Assembly (NCBI GenBank): GCA_030620095.1
Contig: JAUTXW010000945.1
Location: 124,001-188,000, forward strand
Direction of reading: 5' to 3'
DNA length: 64,000 nt
DNA from: Kuschelorhynchus macadamiae
Lineage: Eukaryota; Arthropoda; Insecta; Coleoptera; Curculionidae
In this document: positions 47,276-58,614 of the stretch, piece after piece
How positions within the stretch are numbered: position 1 is the stretch's first letter
How the letters are laid out: each line of letters starts with the position of its first letter
Program-made: the position numbers and the translations under genes
The notes under the pieces: model-generated
The model's database searches: none
What the model was told of the DNA's origin: nothing
The model's input: the letters and a program-made list of their open reading frames with translations, nothing else

Positions 47276-47575
47276 CCCGATAGGGAACTTGCATATTTTT
47301 TTATTACATTAATCTATTCTCTTACATACAAAAAGTAAATATCTAAAATATAACGCCTTAAAAATCAATACTTATTTTGTAATAAAGTTCTAAACTTTTG
47401 CGCTCAAACTGTTTACGCTCAATATTAGCCCGATAGGGAACTTGCATATTTTTTTATTACATTAATCTATTCTCTTACATATAAAAAGTAAATATCTAAA
47501 ATATAACGCCTTAAAAACCAATACTTAATTTGTAATAAAGTTCTAAACTTTTGCGCTCAAACTGATCATTTCAAA
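47276..47575 (+). repeat. Tandem duplication of ~158 bp
   Basis: CCGATAGGGAACTTGCATAT starts a block at 47275 that repeats at 47432. The copies run almost identically through AACTTTTGCGCTCAAACTG. The same TAGGGAACTTGCATA string occurs inverted at about 49968-49982. Confidence 0.85.
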
Positions 47576-47984
47576 CGACAGCATTTTGCGCCGACTACGG
47601 TTTGATGTCACATCGTACCAGTATGGCGGCGTGACCACCGAACGGCAAAAATGCAATATCAGCTCAAGGCCTTTAAACTCTTATAACAGGCCTTGATATC
47701 AGCTGGCTGCTGGCTCTCAGCTGTCATGGTTGATGGCAGTATTGGCAGTATTCTTTGTTTTAATTTTGTGATTTTGTGGTTTCATTTTTTTTTTATTTAA
47801 AAGAAAAGGGTGTATTACTGAACAAAATAAACTCTCGACTAACAATAGTAATGGTAAATGGATTATTGACTTCTGCAATCTAGGGTCGGACACGTGGTTC
47901 CGTCCATTGAATGCAAAATTTCTGTTTATGTTTTAGTAAAAAAGTTAGTTAATCTTGTTCTAATGCATCTTGGCTTCCACAGGT

Positions 47985-48305
47985 TGCCCCTTAAAGAAGT
48001 TCTACTGGTATCACGAGATGACCCTTTCTTTCAAATCATCCCTGTACCCCTCCTACTATCGCCACATAACGGCCATTACGCTATATATTCTATGTAGAAC
48101 TGGGCAGACACACTGGATAGAATACAGGAATAACTAGGTCTCACACGTTCACAGCGTCTGCTCCCTTTATTGCGGGGTCATTAGTTTCCACTCTGAGCAT
48201 TTGAGTCTCTTGCACTGAAACAACACAGCAAAACCGACCATGTGGTACCACTTACTTATGTTAAAAACACAGAGGTCCTTCTTCTACTGGCGGTTCGAGA
48301 GACTG
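47985..48305 (+). repeat. Diverged direct repeat, copy 2
   Basis: Counterpart of 45250-45640 with many substitutions; cut by the hAT insertion at 48314. Confidence 0.6.
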
Positions 48306-48313
48306 CTCTAGAC

Positions 48314-49697
48314 TAGAGGTGTGTAGTTCGCGAACGACCTATCAAAAATAACGAGTCTTTAGTGAGAACTAAATTAACTAGTTCGCAGATTGAAAATAAT
48401 CTAGTTCGTTCGCGAACTATTAACCTATCTATTAAGGAGCAAACGTTCCCACTTTGCTGAACGATTAACAATAATATCGAACTAAAAGAACGAGTTTGTA
48501 GTAACGGGAACTAGATATATGATTTCGTAGTCGTTCACCAGATCGTGTTTCGAGTTTCGTTTAAACAGAGCTTGGCGTGAAGCGGCATTAAATCTCGGGA
48601 GTCGGAAGAGACGATCTGGGTCCAGTTTAATTTTATTTGCTATATTGCCGTATTGACTTTATAAATGTTCTATCAATGAAATAGGTAGATTAGTTTTTTT
48701 TTTCATTGATATTATTTCTTTATTATTTAAAATTAGAAAGCATTGCAAATAAGGTAATACTACCTTAAAAGTTAAAACAAAAATAAAACATAATAAAATA
48801 CACGTATTAAAGTTTAAAAACATAAGAATTAACAATGCTTTGAAAACATCATAAAAGTTGCAAAAAACCCAAATAGGTTGCGCTAATTTAAGAACTAAAA
48901 GTAAAACCTATAAATATACATACGAACAAAATTAAAGTTATTTACAAATTACGATTTAAAAATAAAATTTCGTGTTCTTTTTTTGCGGATAACCTACTTC
49001 TTCGCTCGGATACGAATGTTCCTGCTTTTGAATATAATATAACTATGAAAAGCTCAGAGAACAAGTCGATACTTCCCATACGTTATGACATTCAATGCTA
49101 CATTGCCAGTAATTTTAAGAACGGTAAAATAGGCACCACGGTACTGCAACGTTGCAATACTTCCGGTAAATGGTTCAAATCATTTACGTCATGATACAAC
49201 AAAAACATTACGCGGCTTTTGCCTTTAGTTGTTTTAGTTGGATTAGACTAACCAAAACTAATCTAAAAGATATTAAAAAAAACACTCAAAGTAGGGCAAA
49301 CCGTACGTCACATCCGTTGTTTGCATAATTTTATTTCTTGAACAAAAAATATACAAAAAAGAAGAAAGGCCGGAGTCTCAAATTCGTACCATCACGCTGA
49401 AAATCGTCAACTCTGCCACGTAGCTATTAAACCCCCAATAAAATAATTAACAAATCACATAACAATCATTCCGGACAAGGGACAAACTAGCGCCACTTAG
49501 TTCTAATCAAACAATTACCGCGATACCAATCCTATCTATATTTAGCTCCGCACATGCAATTTCCGTTCTCGACCAGTCCATTGTTTATCATTATCATTCT
49601 AATTAGTAGTTCGTTCGCGAACTAGTTCTTTGAACTAGTTCGATTTGGTGAACTAGTTTGCGGGAACTAGTTCATTAAAAAGAACAGCACACCTCTA
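48314..49697. mobile_element. Non-autonomous hAT-type element with subterminal GTTCGCGAAC array
   Basis: 1384 bp with perfect 8-bp target duplication CTCTAGAC (48306-48313, 49698-49705). The terminal inverted repeat begins TAGAGGTGTG. Both ends carry clusters of AGTTCGCGAAC and AACTAGTTC motifs, for example near 48327, 48376 and 48407 at the left and five or more between 49605 and 49675. Such subterminal repeats are where hAT transposases bind. No coding region recognised inside. Confidence 0.85.
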
Positions 49698-49999
49698 CTC
49701 TAGACTAACAAAACATGATATCACAAAACACTGTCAATGTCGTCCATTAACCACAAAAAAGACAAATGACGTCTGACGGCTTGACGAATGACGCCTGTTA
49801 TTGTTGTACGTAATGACATCACGTCTCGTTTTTGGGCGGGTGACGTGATTTGAATTTTGGTGCTTTTTTAATTGGCTTTTGTTGGCCAGTGGGGCAATTA
49901 AATTGAATTTTTTTAAATACCACGTGGCTTTATAATCTTCAGTAGGTTTTCGTATTTAAATATTTATGCAAGTTCCCTATTCTCTCATTTACACAGTTG

Positions 50000-51655
50000 C
50001 GTCAAGTTAGCCCCCCATATAAGAATTTTAGAAGTTTTTTATTAGAAATTGATTATGCTAGTGTACTCTGCTGTGCCACTAATATTTAAAACTGTGTTTG
50101 TTTGCAATTGACATTATTAACAAAAATAAAAAAGTGGCCAACTTGACGCACATCGTGAGAAATAGAATGCATTCCCAGTCTACTTAAAGTGTGCTGAACA
50201 TGTTTTTAGCTAGTCTTTTGTTTTAACGTGATAAAGGAAAATAGATATGGTTGGGCCAACTTGACGCGCAGCCCCCGCCTTCATATTTAGATAAAAAGTG
50301 TAATAATTTAATAATGTATTATCTGTCTTATTAATTGTTCACAAAAATTTGAAACTTCTGAGGTTTTATTTTATTATTAGGAGACGCAGTTTTCGCTAAT
50401 AAGTGCATTTTTTTTCCAAATTTAATTTAAATTATGATACTCTACAAGGTATGCCCAAAATAACTTATTGAACATTTTTTGGAATAGCACAAGATTATTA
50501 ATTTAAATAAAACACCCGACAAAAATATTTCAATTTGAGGTATATATTTTAAAGCAAAATAATCATACCTCAAACAGATTCCAAATTCCCCTTTGTTCAT
50601 CACGATATTTAAAATGTTGGGAGGGTTCAGAGTCAAGTTAGAACCGCTATATCTGCTTTGAAAAAATTAAGATAGAGCAAAAAAAGCTAATCTATAAATA
50701 TGCTCAGCACACTTACGTTGAATTGAATTTAGTTTTTGTTCGTTACGATACTCCTCCGTCAAGTTGGCCTCGCCATATCTATTTTTTTCTAAAATAGGTG
50801 AAAACAAAAAACAAGTTAAAAAATATGCTCAGCACAATTCAGCACAGTTTAAGTAGACCGGAAATTAATTTTTGTTTACCACGATAACCGAAATTTGGGG
50901 AGAGGGGCTGAATGTCAGGTTGGACCCGCCGAAACTATTAAAAAAAAAACAAATTAAAACAAAAGACAAGCTAAAGAATATAATCAGCACAGTTCAGCAC
51001 ACTTCAAGTAGATTCGAAATTAATTTTTGTTTGCCACTATATCTACAATTTTGGGCGGGCTGAGCATCAAAAATATGCTCAGCACATTTCAGCACACTTT
51101 ATATAGATTCATAATTAATTGTTGTTCTGCAAGATATGTAAAATTTTGAAGGGACTGAGTGTCAAATTGGCCCCTTTTTTAATAATGTCAATTGCAAACG
51201 AGCACAGTTTTGAATATTAGTGGTACAGTAGAGCACAACTTCTAGCACAATCAATTCCCACTAAAAACCTTTAAAAAAAAAGTGAAAATAGTACAAAATT
51301 TACCCCGCCCTATCTATTTTTTTTAACTTAGAATAAAACAGAAAAACAAGCTACAATTATCCTCATAACTTAACACACTTTAAGTATTCTGGAAATTAAT
51401 TTTTGTTCGCCACGAGATCTAAAATTTTTGCGGCAGAGCGTCAAATTGGCCCCGCCATATCTATTTTTTAAATTAGATTAAAACAAAAAAACTACCTAAA
51501 AAATATGTTCAGCACACTTTAAATAGACTGGAAATTAATATTCGTTCCCCACGATATCTACAATTTTGGGAGGACTGAGCGTCAATTTGGCCCCGCCATA
51601 TCTATTTTTTTTAATCAGGTTAAAACAAAAAACTAGATAAAAAATATGTTCAACA
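50000..51655. repeat. Tandem array, ~140-150-bp units
   Basis: Repeated blocks GGCCCCGCCATATCTATTTT, ATATGCTCAGCACA and CACGATATCTACAATTTTGG. CCCCGCC anchors at 51303, 51450 and 51591 give periods of about 141-147 bp; older diverged units extend left to about 50150. One block (about 51179-51290) is an inverted copy of 50025-50115, and part recurs at about 57606-57690. No coding content. Confidence 0.7.
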
Positions 51656-52215
51656 CAGGTTTTTCGCCGACGGGCAGCAAAAAAAAAGATGATGAAGGTC
51701 GATGTAGTTTACTTAGGTACTGAGAATGATTGGCAGCTGCGGTTGAGAGAGAGCCTATAAGTGTACTAGAAATAGTACAAAAATAGTTATAGAATTCTGG
51801 GTCAATATCAGGAACTTTAAACCACACAGGATAGTTACATCGGCGATTTATTTCCGTCTGTTTAACGGGAACGAGCCTTGCTGCAGTGATGTCGCCTGGC
51901 CTGCTCGAAACAAGTTTATTGCGTTATTTCTATAGGCGGATATAATATGCCTTTAGCCTTTTGATGCTGTTATTTTCATTTTTAAAGCAATAAATTACGA
52001 CAAATTTTATATTAAACTAATAGAGCAACATTACCATATGAATTTCGGTCAATAAGCAATGGTCAATTGCTCATCAAAATGTTTTAGAAATTCATATTTG
52101 GACATAAAAATAAATTATTAGGAAATAATTTAAACATTATGTTAAGACAAAAATATATTATTATGAGTGCCTTCTTAATTCATGAAATTTTGTTATATTA
52201 TGTAATTTTATGACA
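51656..52215. other. No gene recognised
   Basis: AT-rich sequence between the tandem array and the tail of the minus-strand LINE. A short minus-strand frame at 51633-51827 shows no motif. Confidence 0.5.
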
Positions 52216-52439
52216 GGATTTTTATTTATTTATTCAAGTAGGAAAGCCCTAATACAAAAGTTATGTATAATCCTTAAAAAAATCTTAAATTAAACGAAAG
52301 TCAGGAGACATTAACAAATAAAATACAATACAAACAAACCTATAAAATACAGAAATCACAATAAAGTATCACATTTTCTTATACTCAACCAAGACCAGAG
52401 ACAGAGTGCAGGTACTTTGTTAACATTCTCTTAAATGAC

Positions 52440-53713
52440 TACCTGCGGTCTTAATATTCACAGGCAAATAATTATATTCATTCAAGCACTTGTAAAAGAC
52501 TATTGCCATGCTACCCCTTTAACGCACACGTTCAATATGGAAATGATTTTGTCTGTCTAGTAGAGTAGTTATGCATTGCACTTCTCAGTGCTAGGAATTC
52601 ATCAAAGTAGCCTGGCATCATTCCATTACTTAATTTATAAACAAATGCCATAGCAATCAGTTTCAACATTAACGCCAATGGAAGCCAGTTTAACGTTTTC
52701 AACACCGAGTTAATGGGTGTGTTCTATCACAACTCAAAATTATCCTCATTCCTCTATTATGAAGAATTTGCAATGAAGACAGATACCCATTAAACATTAA
52801 ATACACAATAGTGGCGCAGCAATCGAAACAAGGCTGGATATCAGTTTGAAAGATTGTCAGACGGGCAAAAAAGGTCAAATTGTTAGCAATTCTAGAGAAA
52901 AAGAACAACTTTGTTCTTATTTTCTTATGCAAGTACTCACAGTGTTTATGGAAATTTAATGTGTCATCAATCATGACTCCCAGATACTTTATTTCATTGG
53001 TCCAAGCTATAGTTTCATCTTCAATCTTCAGCTTGTATGTAGCCAGGTTAATATTTGATAGTTTATGCTTAGTACTAAGCAGCATTGCTCTAGTTTTAGT
53101 TACATTAAGTTTTAATTCGTTAATTTTAAGAAATTTATCAATTTTTAAGAGTATGCTATTTGTTTTATTTATAACCTCACAAAACCTGACTTCGACCACT
53201 TAAATACTCACTAAACCGTTTAAGGGCTCGACCCTTGATACCATAATAGTTAAGCTTATTAATAAATATACCCCGGTCTATTGTTTCGAACGCGCGCTTA
53301 AAATCAAGGAAAATAGCGTCAACAAAATTACCCTCGTCTAAAATAATTTGACTACATTTCAGTTGTGAGGTAAACTGTCCAGTTGTGATAGAAGTATTCA
53401 AGTGTAGGAGAACGTGACCCATGCTATAAAATGTTTCTTTCAAAAACTTGGAATTCAGAGTAACAAGGGCATGATTTTTAATTTTTAATTTACATATTAT
53501 ATTTTTTAGTTCGGCAAAAGTAACTGGTGTAAAATGATTAAATTCACACTCAATTTGAGGTAGTGATTCAGAAGACCACTCGGATAAAGGCTGTATAATA
53601 TACATATAAAGGGGTCTAGAACCAAAACTCCTATGTAAATAAAAGAGTTTTTTTTGTTTTACGTTTTGAGATAAGTGATTAAATAATATTTTATAAACAA
53701 AATTATTGTCCAC
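52440..53713 (-). pseudogene. LINE reverse transcriptase, internally deleted
   Basis: 53713-53177 reads VTFAELKNIICKLKIKNHA, HLNTSITTGQF then directly FVDAIFLDFKRAFETIDR; the segment with the usual PIHK and NYRPIS motifs is missing. After a frameshift near 53190 the frame reads LKLNVTKTRAMLLSTKHKLS and IKYLGVMIDDTLNFHKHCEY, so the PQG and YADD active-site region is also deleted. The C-terminal thumb region follows to about 52700 and then dissolves into stops. Without its active site it cannot be functional. Confidence 0.75.
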
Positions 53714-53749
53714 AGTATGAAATTTTTTTCTGAATTTGATATTTTATGC

Positions 53750-56311
53750 TGGAGAATGTGAGATTTGAAATTAACTTATGAAAAATGTGAGTTTTGAAAC
53801 TAAACATATTGAAAAATGTAAGTTTTGAAACTGAACATATTGACCGATTTCAGAAAATGCCAGGTATTTTTCTGTTTTGTGAGTAATTTTTTAGATTCTT
53901 AATGAAAAATTTAGTTTGAAATTTTATAGGTGTGAATTTTTTGTCAATATGTAGATAAAAAAGACTGCACTGATTTTCTAGAAAAAAAAATATATATTTC
54001 AAAATTTACCAAACATTTTAGAAAAATACAGAACAACGTTGAAAGGAAACTTAAATTCTAGGTTCCGACACTTCTTCTCTTGGTTGGCATAGATCAATAT
54101 CATCAGACTTCTCCTGTTCATCTTCCCCATCATCAAGAATGTGTTTGTAGAAATTAAGATTTAATTCTGTGTCTTCATTTCTCTCCAGTCCTGGCCGTAA
54201 TGCTTACACAAGAGTGCATTTATGTCGACTATTTTTGCGGGTTTTAACATATTTTTCTCTTCTATTATAAATCTTTTTGGATCAAAATCATGCGCCGTCT
54301 TTCCTTTCTTGCAAATACTCTTGGCTACCGCAACGGTATTCTTATAAAAGGACTCCCCTTGAACAAGTACATTAGTATTTTGAGTATTACATTTAACAAT
54401 CAATCTCTTATATTGAGTTATTTGAAAATGCCAGGATCCAGGTAGCTTTAAAACATCCTTTTTCGCCTCTTTCCAATCGAAGTTTTGGCAATCTTTACCA
54501 AGATTTATTACTTTTGCATAATTGGAAAATATGAGTTGATATTCTTTTGATTGCAGTATTATCTCCTGCCTTTTGATCTCCTTCTCCATCTGCTCAAACA
54601 CTCTGTCAGGAGGTATATAGCTATGACCTGTAACAGGAAAGATAATCTCCACTCGATCTATATCTTGAGGCGCAGAAAGAATCCATGCTGAGACCATTGA
54701 AACAGTTTTAATACCAGCAAGACTTACTTTTTGAAGCGCGTCGTAAACGCAGGAGGCGATTTCATTTGAACTTTTTGCAAACTGATTCTCAGTCCAACAG
54801 TAGGAACTTACTGTTGTCGGATTAAGTTTTCCTTTTGAACAGTCTTTGACAACTGTAAAATTATAAATTTATGCCTGGCGGCTATAGTACGTTGCCTGAT
54901 CAGGTACCTTAGGCAAAGGCTGATTTTTTTGACAGTCAAAGGACATAACCAACAGATCTTCTCGGTTTTCTCGGAGGAGGTCATAGAAAGCATCAGCTCT
55001 TAATTTGTGGACACGTTGTTGCGTAATAAGACTTTGTTTTTCTTGTTCGTCTTTGGTTGCTCTAATTTTTTCCTTCAATTCCAAACAAGTGGAACAAACA
55101 TCCGTCCGGGGAGTCCCAAACCCAAGGGTATATTCAGTATTAAGAACGTGACGAAAATAACTCTCTTTTACTGGTGTTCCATTGTACATTCTATAAAGTT
55201 CCTTGGCGTTCAAATCTGAAGACAGATATTTACGATTTGAGGTTGCAGATCGGCAGTAGTGGCTCTCAACACATTTTAGTGAATTTATGAAATTCATTAC
55301 AGCCTCTTTCCTGGGCAAGTGGTTTTTTTTTCTTCGATCGCCGCCTTTTCTCTCTAGAGGCATTTCTCCATTATTGAAAAAATGTTTTGCTAATAAATTA
55401 AATCTAGATATCCCCAAAATATTCGTGAAGGTTTTCAGACAAACGGGTATCAAGTTCATTTGTGAATTAGGAATTTTCATTTGGTACGACAATCCGGTGC
55501 TTTCTACTTTTTGTTTGAGCGGTGTCTCTTTTTTTTTCTAGTAACCATATACTTAATTAGGAAATTATCTTGATCAACCTTCTTCTTAGATATATAAAAG
55601 CTTTGATGAAACTTACGTATTTCTTGCATTGTCAGACTCTTGCATTTCAGCTTCTCAGATTTGTGTTGGCACTTCGGGTGTTCAGGAAGTTTTCTTGCAC
55701 AATACCTAAAGAAATATACAACACAAATATCTAATAATCCTAATGCAATAAACTAAGGCATACCTTTTGTCTTTATCCCTATTGCGATTCCATAGGTCGG
55801 GGGTTCTTTTAGGTTTTCTTGTTCTAAACGTACCGGGAATAGCAAATTCTTCCATCACAATAAAGTTTACTTTATGCTTTGAATATATCAACAAGTAATA
55901 CATTTTGTAAAAAAATATCTCACTGTATCCGCCTTATAACGCGTTTTACAAACGACTAAATCAGAAACAAAACCCTGTCCATTAAATCAGTAAATAAATA
56001 CAGCCACAATCAACACGTGAATTGCCGGGAAAATGTGAAATTAGAAAAACAGTGTTCGTATTTGCAATTATGTTACGTTGGAGAATGCAAGTTTTGTATT
56101 TAACACCGCTATGCGCTGCTATATTAGTTGACCTTTGTAGATAATGTGAGTTTTGCAACTCAACCTAATATTTTGATACAAATTTATACGGGAAAATGTA
56201 AGTTTTGCCACCGTTTTATAGTTTATATACACAGATACGCTCTTTGTACATAAGATGGCGCTCCTAACTCGATTTCCCAAAAAAATGGAGAATGTGAGTT
56301 TTACTTCTAGA
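53750..56311 (-). mobile_element. DNA-transposon-like insertion carrying a DUF7869-type gene
   Basis: About 2.56 kb inside the LINE. Both ends carry several same-orientation copies of a GGAGAATGTGAGTTTTGAAA-like motif: three at 53750-53845 and four at 56085-56310. This resembles the subterminal repeats of large DNA transposons. No clean terminal inverted repeat or target duplication could be fixed. The central gene is described separately. Confidence 0.55.
54161..55855 (-). pseudogene. DUF7869-like transposon protein, spliced, with inactivating lesions
   Basis: ATG at 55855 opens a short basic exon (RKPKRTPDLWNRNRDKDKR). A ~60-bp GT-AG intron (about 55708-55768) joins in frame to YCARKLPEHPKCQHKSEKLK. 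A poly-A length error near 55540 shifts the frame. The main block follows: GFGTPRTDVCSTCLELKEKI, a zinc-binding-like motif, then VMSFDCQKNQPLPKV with a probable catalytic Asp, and a stop at 54869-54871. IIFPVTGHSYIPPDRVFEQ and LPGSWHFQITQYKRL near the end complete the family pattern. The Asp/Gly/Asn-rich block I would expect between GIKTV and SMVSAW is missing, which would remove a second acidic residue. The family is common in insects and other animals as uncharacterised transposon-linked proteins; function is inference. Confidence 0.6.
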
Positions 56312-56563
56312 CCCCTCATTATTATTAACAGTAGACTCAATGCTACTTACGAAAAACTCATTGAACTTATTTGCAGCGTCAAGCCGATCTTTAGCTCCAG
56401 ACCTATACTCAAACCTAATATTTTGCCATGAGAAGCCACTATCAGGCTTTACTATCTTCTTAATATACCTCCACATTATCTTAGAGTTGTTTCCATTCTC
56501 ATCAATTCCGGTTTCATAATATTGACATTTTTTATTTTTTAGCAGATTAATAGTCGGCGGCAA
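56264..56563 (-). pseudogene. LINE linker between endonuclease and RT, truncated by insertion
   Basis: NKKCQYYETGIDENGNNSKI, MWRYIKKIVK and AANKFNEFFVSSIESTVNNN are typical of the LINE region just before the RT (K.WK.I...N.FNEYF). The LINE reading ends near 56315, where the DUF7869-type element begins. Confidence 0.7.
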
Positions 56564-56599
56564 ATTTGGAAAACTCGACTACCATTTTTAAAGTTGAGA

Positions 56600-57522
56600 G
56601 AGTTTCGCTATGCGCTTTTAAACTGGAGGTAAACCAATATACAGGCGGGCGTTTACATTCGGAAGATGTGATCACTTTGACAGGAAAGTGTTTGTTAATT
56701 AAGTTTGTAAATATTTCAGTAAGATATTACATTGGCCTATTAGAATCGTAGTCACTGGATTCATAAAAAAAATATCCCATTTGATCTTCTTTAAGGATAA
56801 ATTAAATCTTTCAAAGTTTTTATTGCTCGCATTACGTATGTTGATGCTGATAGGCTCATGCTGATAATTCCCATTTAAAGACAATACAGTGCCCTGATGA
56901 TCAGATAGGAAGGGCTCAATTACCCTATTAATAAAAGTACTGGACCCTTAGTACAAATATTATCTATACAAGTTTTAGAATATTGAGAGCTTCCAGTACA
57001 TTGATGAATTATCAGAACTAAACCATAGGAGCTAATCAAATTTATCAGTTCATTGAGGTGATTACTGGGAATGGGCATTCGAAAGTCAACATTAAAATCT
57101 CCCATAATTATAACCATATTTGATATTCTAACCAGATAATTTAGGGCTTCCTCAAATAATTGAAGAAAGCTAATAAAATTATTGCCGAGGCATGATGTGT
57201 ATAGGCAAACAATTACGGTTTTCGAACCCTCCAATAAAATAACGCAGATCTCCAAATCAGATTCATGACAGAATTGCGATAAAGTCAGTGGTTTCGCCAA
57301 AACACCTTCCTTAACAAAGATAGAGGCGCCACCGTGTACAATATTGCGCCTACAGCAATAGCTTAGTAATTTATAATTCAAAATATTAACGTGTTGTAGA
57401 ACAAACTCATTTAGCCAATTTTTGCTAAAACATAAAATATCAAAAGCATTGGACTCCACAAACATTTGTATCTGATTAATTTTGTTACCTAGACATTGAA
57501 TATTAATGTAAAATATTTCCAA
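56600..57522 (-). pseudogene. LINE endonuclease with altered active site
   Basis: From ATG 57522: MEIFYINIQCLGNKINQIQM ... DILCFSKNWLNE. Relatives have SETWL here, so the catalytic Glu is replaced by Lys. VIIMGDFNVDF keeps the Asp and Asn residues. A one-base shift near 56945 leads to VIEPFLSDHQGTVLSLNGNY, retaining the SDH motif. Later parts near 56700-56880 are still recognisable as the C-terminal linker. Confidence 0.75.
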
Positions 57523-57540
57523 AGAAGCAGAATAGTTCTC

Positions 57541-58487
57541 GAACTTATTAACGCGTATTGGAGATGAGGATGATGTCAGTTCTTCTAAATATTATATCTA
57601 AATATTATTAACACAGTAGAGCACACTTCTAGCACAATCAATATACACTAAAAACTTCTTAAAATACTATATAGGGTACTAACTTGACGTAGTAAGTAAG
57701 TAACACAAATTGACAGATAACTGGTAATCTCTGTTAGAAAAATAATGTATCAATGAGACAAAAACACATTATTATTGGTACTTTTATATTTCCTGATAAA
57801 ACTTTAGTATGACGGAACTGCAACCTGTAACTGTAAAAGATGAGTTTTTACTATCTGGACAGGACACGCTATGATTACAAAGTACAAAGTCAAATTGTCT
57901 TGTACTCCTTAGTCCCTGGCAGTTTTGGGTTCGAAGGTTACAGATACGGCAGAACTGGAACTTGCATGCATGTCCGCGGAACTAGATCTATCTCCGTACC
58001 CGACCCCTTCGAAATCCCAGACCTACCTATCTCTGGTACGTTTTACTACTAACCTTCTGTATCTACAGGAGCCAAAGAAGCATCGGTGAACATTCGGACA
58101 ATTTTCGGATCCTGACTTATTTCGGATTTTTTGCGGTTATTAAATATTAAATTTTCTATTACAATACGGTTGAGTTTTTTTAACGCAATTTTAGAACAGA
58201 CACGTCCAACTACACTGTGCAGAAGAGGGCCAACAACTTACAGCTCTGGAAAAATATTATTGTTAGTGTCCAGAACATGATTCACAATCCGACAGGACGC
58301 ACCTCAAAGGAGCTGGCAAATTTTTCGAGCCGAAACAAAACAAAAGCCAATAACAATAGATGATAAGACGAGACAAAGCAAGAGAAAGTTGTGAAATCAA
58401 AATATTACATAAAAAAATATATGGATTTGAGTGATACAATATTTTACATTATTAAGTAGCATTTTAAATATTTTTTCCCATTCACAG
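57541..58487. other. Upstream of HMG-CoA reductase; no gene recognised
   Basis: 57606-57690 repeats part of the tandem array at 51.2 kb (GTAGAGCACA ... CTAGCACAATCAAT). The rest has no motif. The HMGCR promoter is not necessarily here, because the 5' leader appears to begin at a splice acceptor at 58487. Confidence 0.45.
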
Positions 58488-58614
58488 ACAGTGCACTCTT
58501 TTACCAAGAAACAAACAAGCAGTACCAAAATTCATAGATAAACATAACCTACTGTTGATAATAAGTAGAAAACAATTTACTTTCCTTTTATATTGATATT
58601 TTGATCAAAGGAAA
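58488..58614 (+). promoter_or_regulatory. HMGCR 5' untranslated part of exon, after a likely splice acceptor
   Basis: TTTTTTCCCATTCACAG at 58471-58487 is a strong acceptor (pyrimidine tract plus CAG), suggesting an upstream noncoding exon. The remaining 127 bp lead to the ATG with AAAATGTC context. Confidence 0.55.

Larger units (their letters stand above)
47432..49982. mobile_element. Possible transposon with GGGAACTTGCATA ends, interrupted by a hAT element
   Basis: TAGGGAACTTGCATA at the left and TATGCAAGTTCCCTA at the right form a 15-bp inverted repeat that includes TA. The interior includes the diverged repeat 47985-48305 and a hAT-type insertion at 48314-49697. No transposase was found. 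Boundaries rest on the short inverted repeat only. Confidence 0.35.
52216..57540 (-). mobile_element. CR1/Jockey-group LINE (minus strand), split by a later transposon
   Basis: Endonuclease at 57522-56920, linker at 56563-56264, RT and C-terminal parts at 53713-52699, and a 3' end near 52216 in AATAAATAAATAAAA (minus strand). Bases 53750-56311 are a foreign insertion. Unrelated in sequence to the LINE at the left edge. Confidence 0.75.

Noticed and set aside
47894..48097. 67-codon plus-strand frame
   Set aside because: Lies antisense to a diverged duplicate of the 45-kb repeat; no motif.
57840..58052. 70-codon frame upstream of HMGCR
   Set aside because: No domain, no splice link to the HMGCR exon, and no transposon motif.
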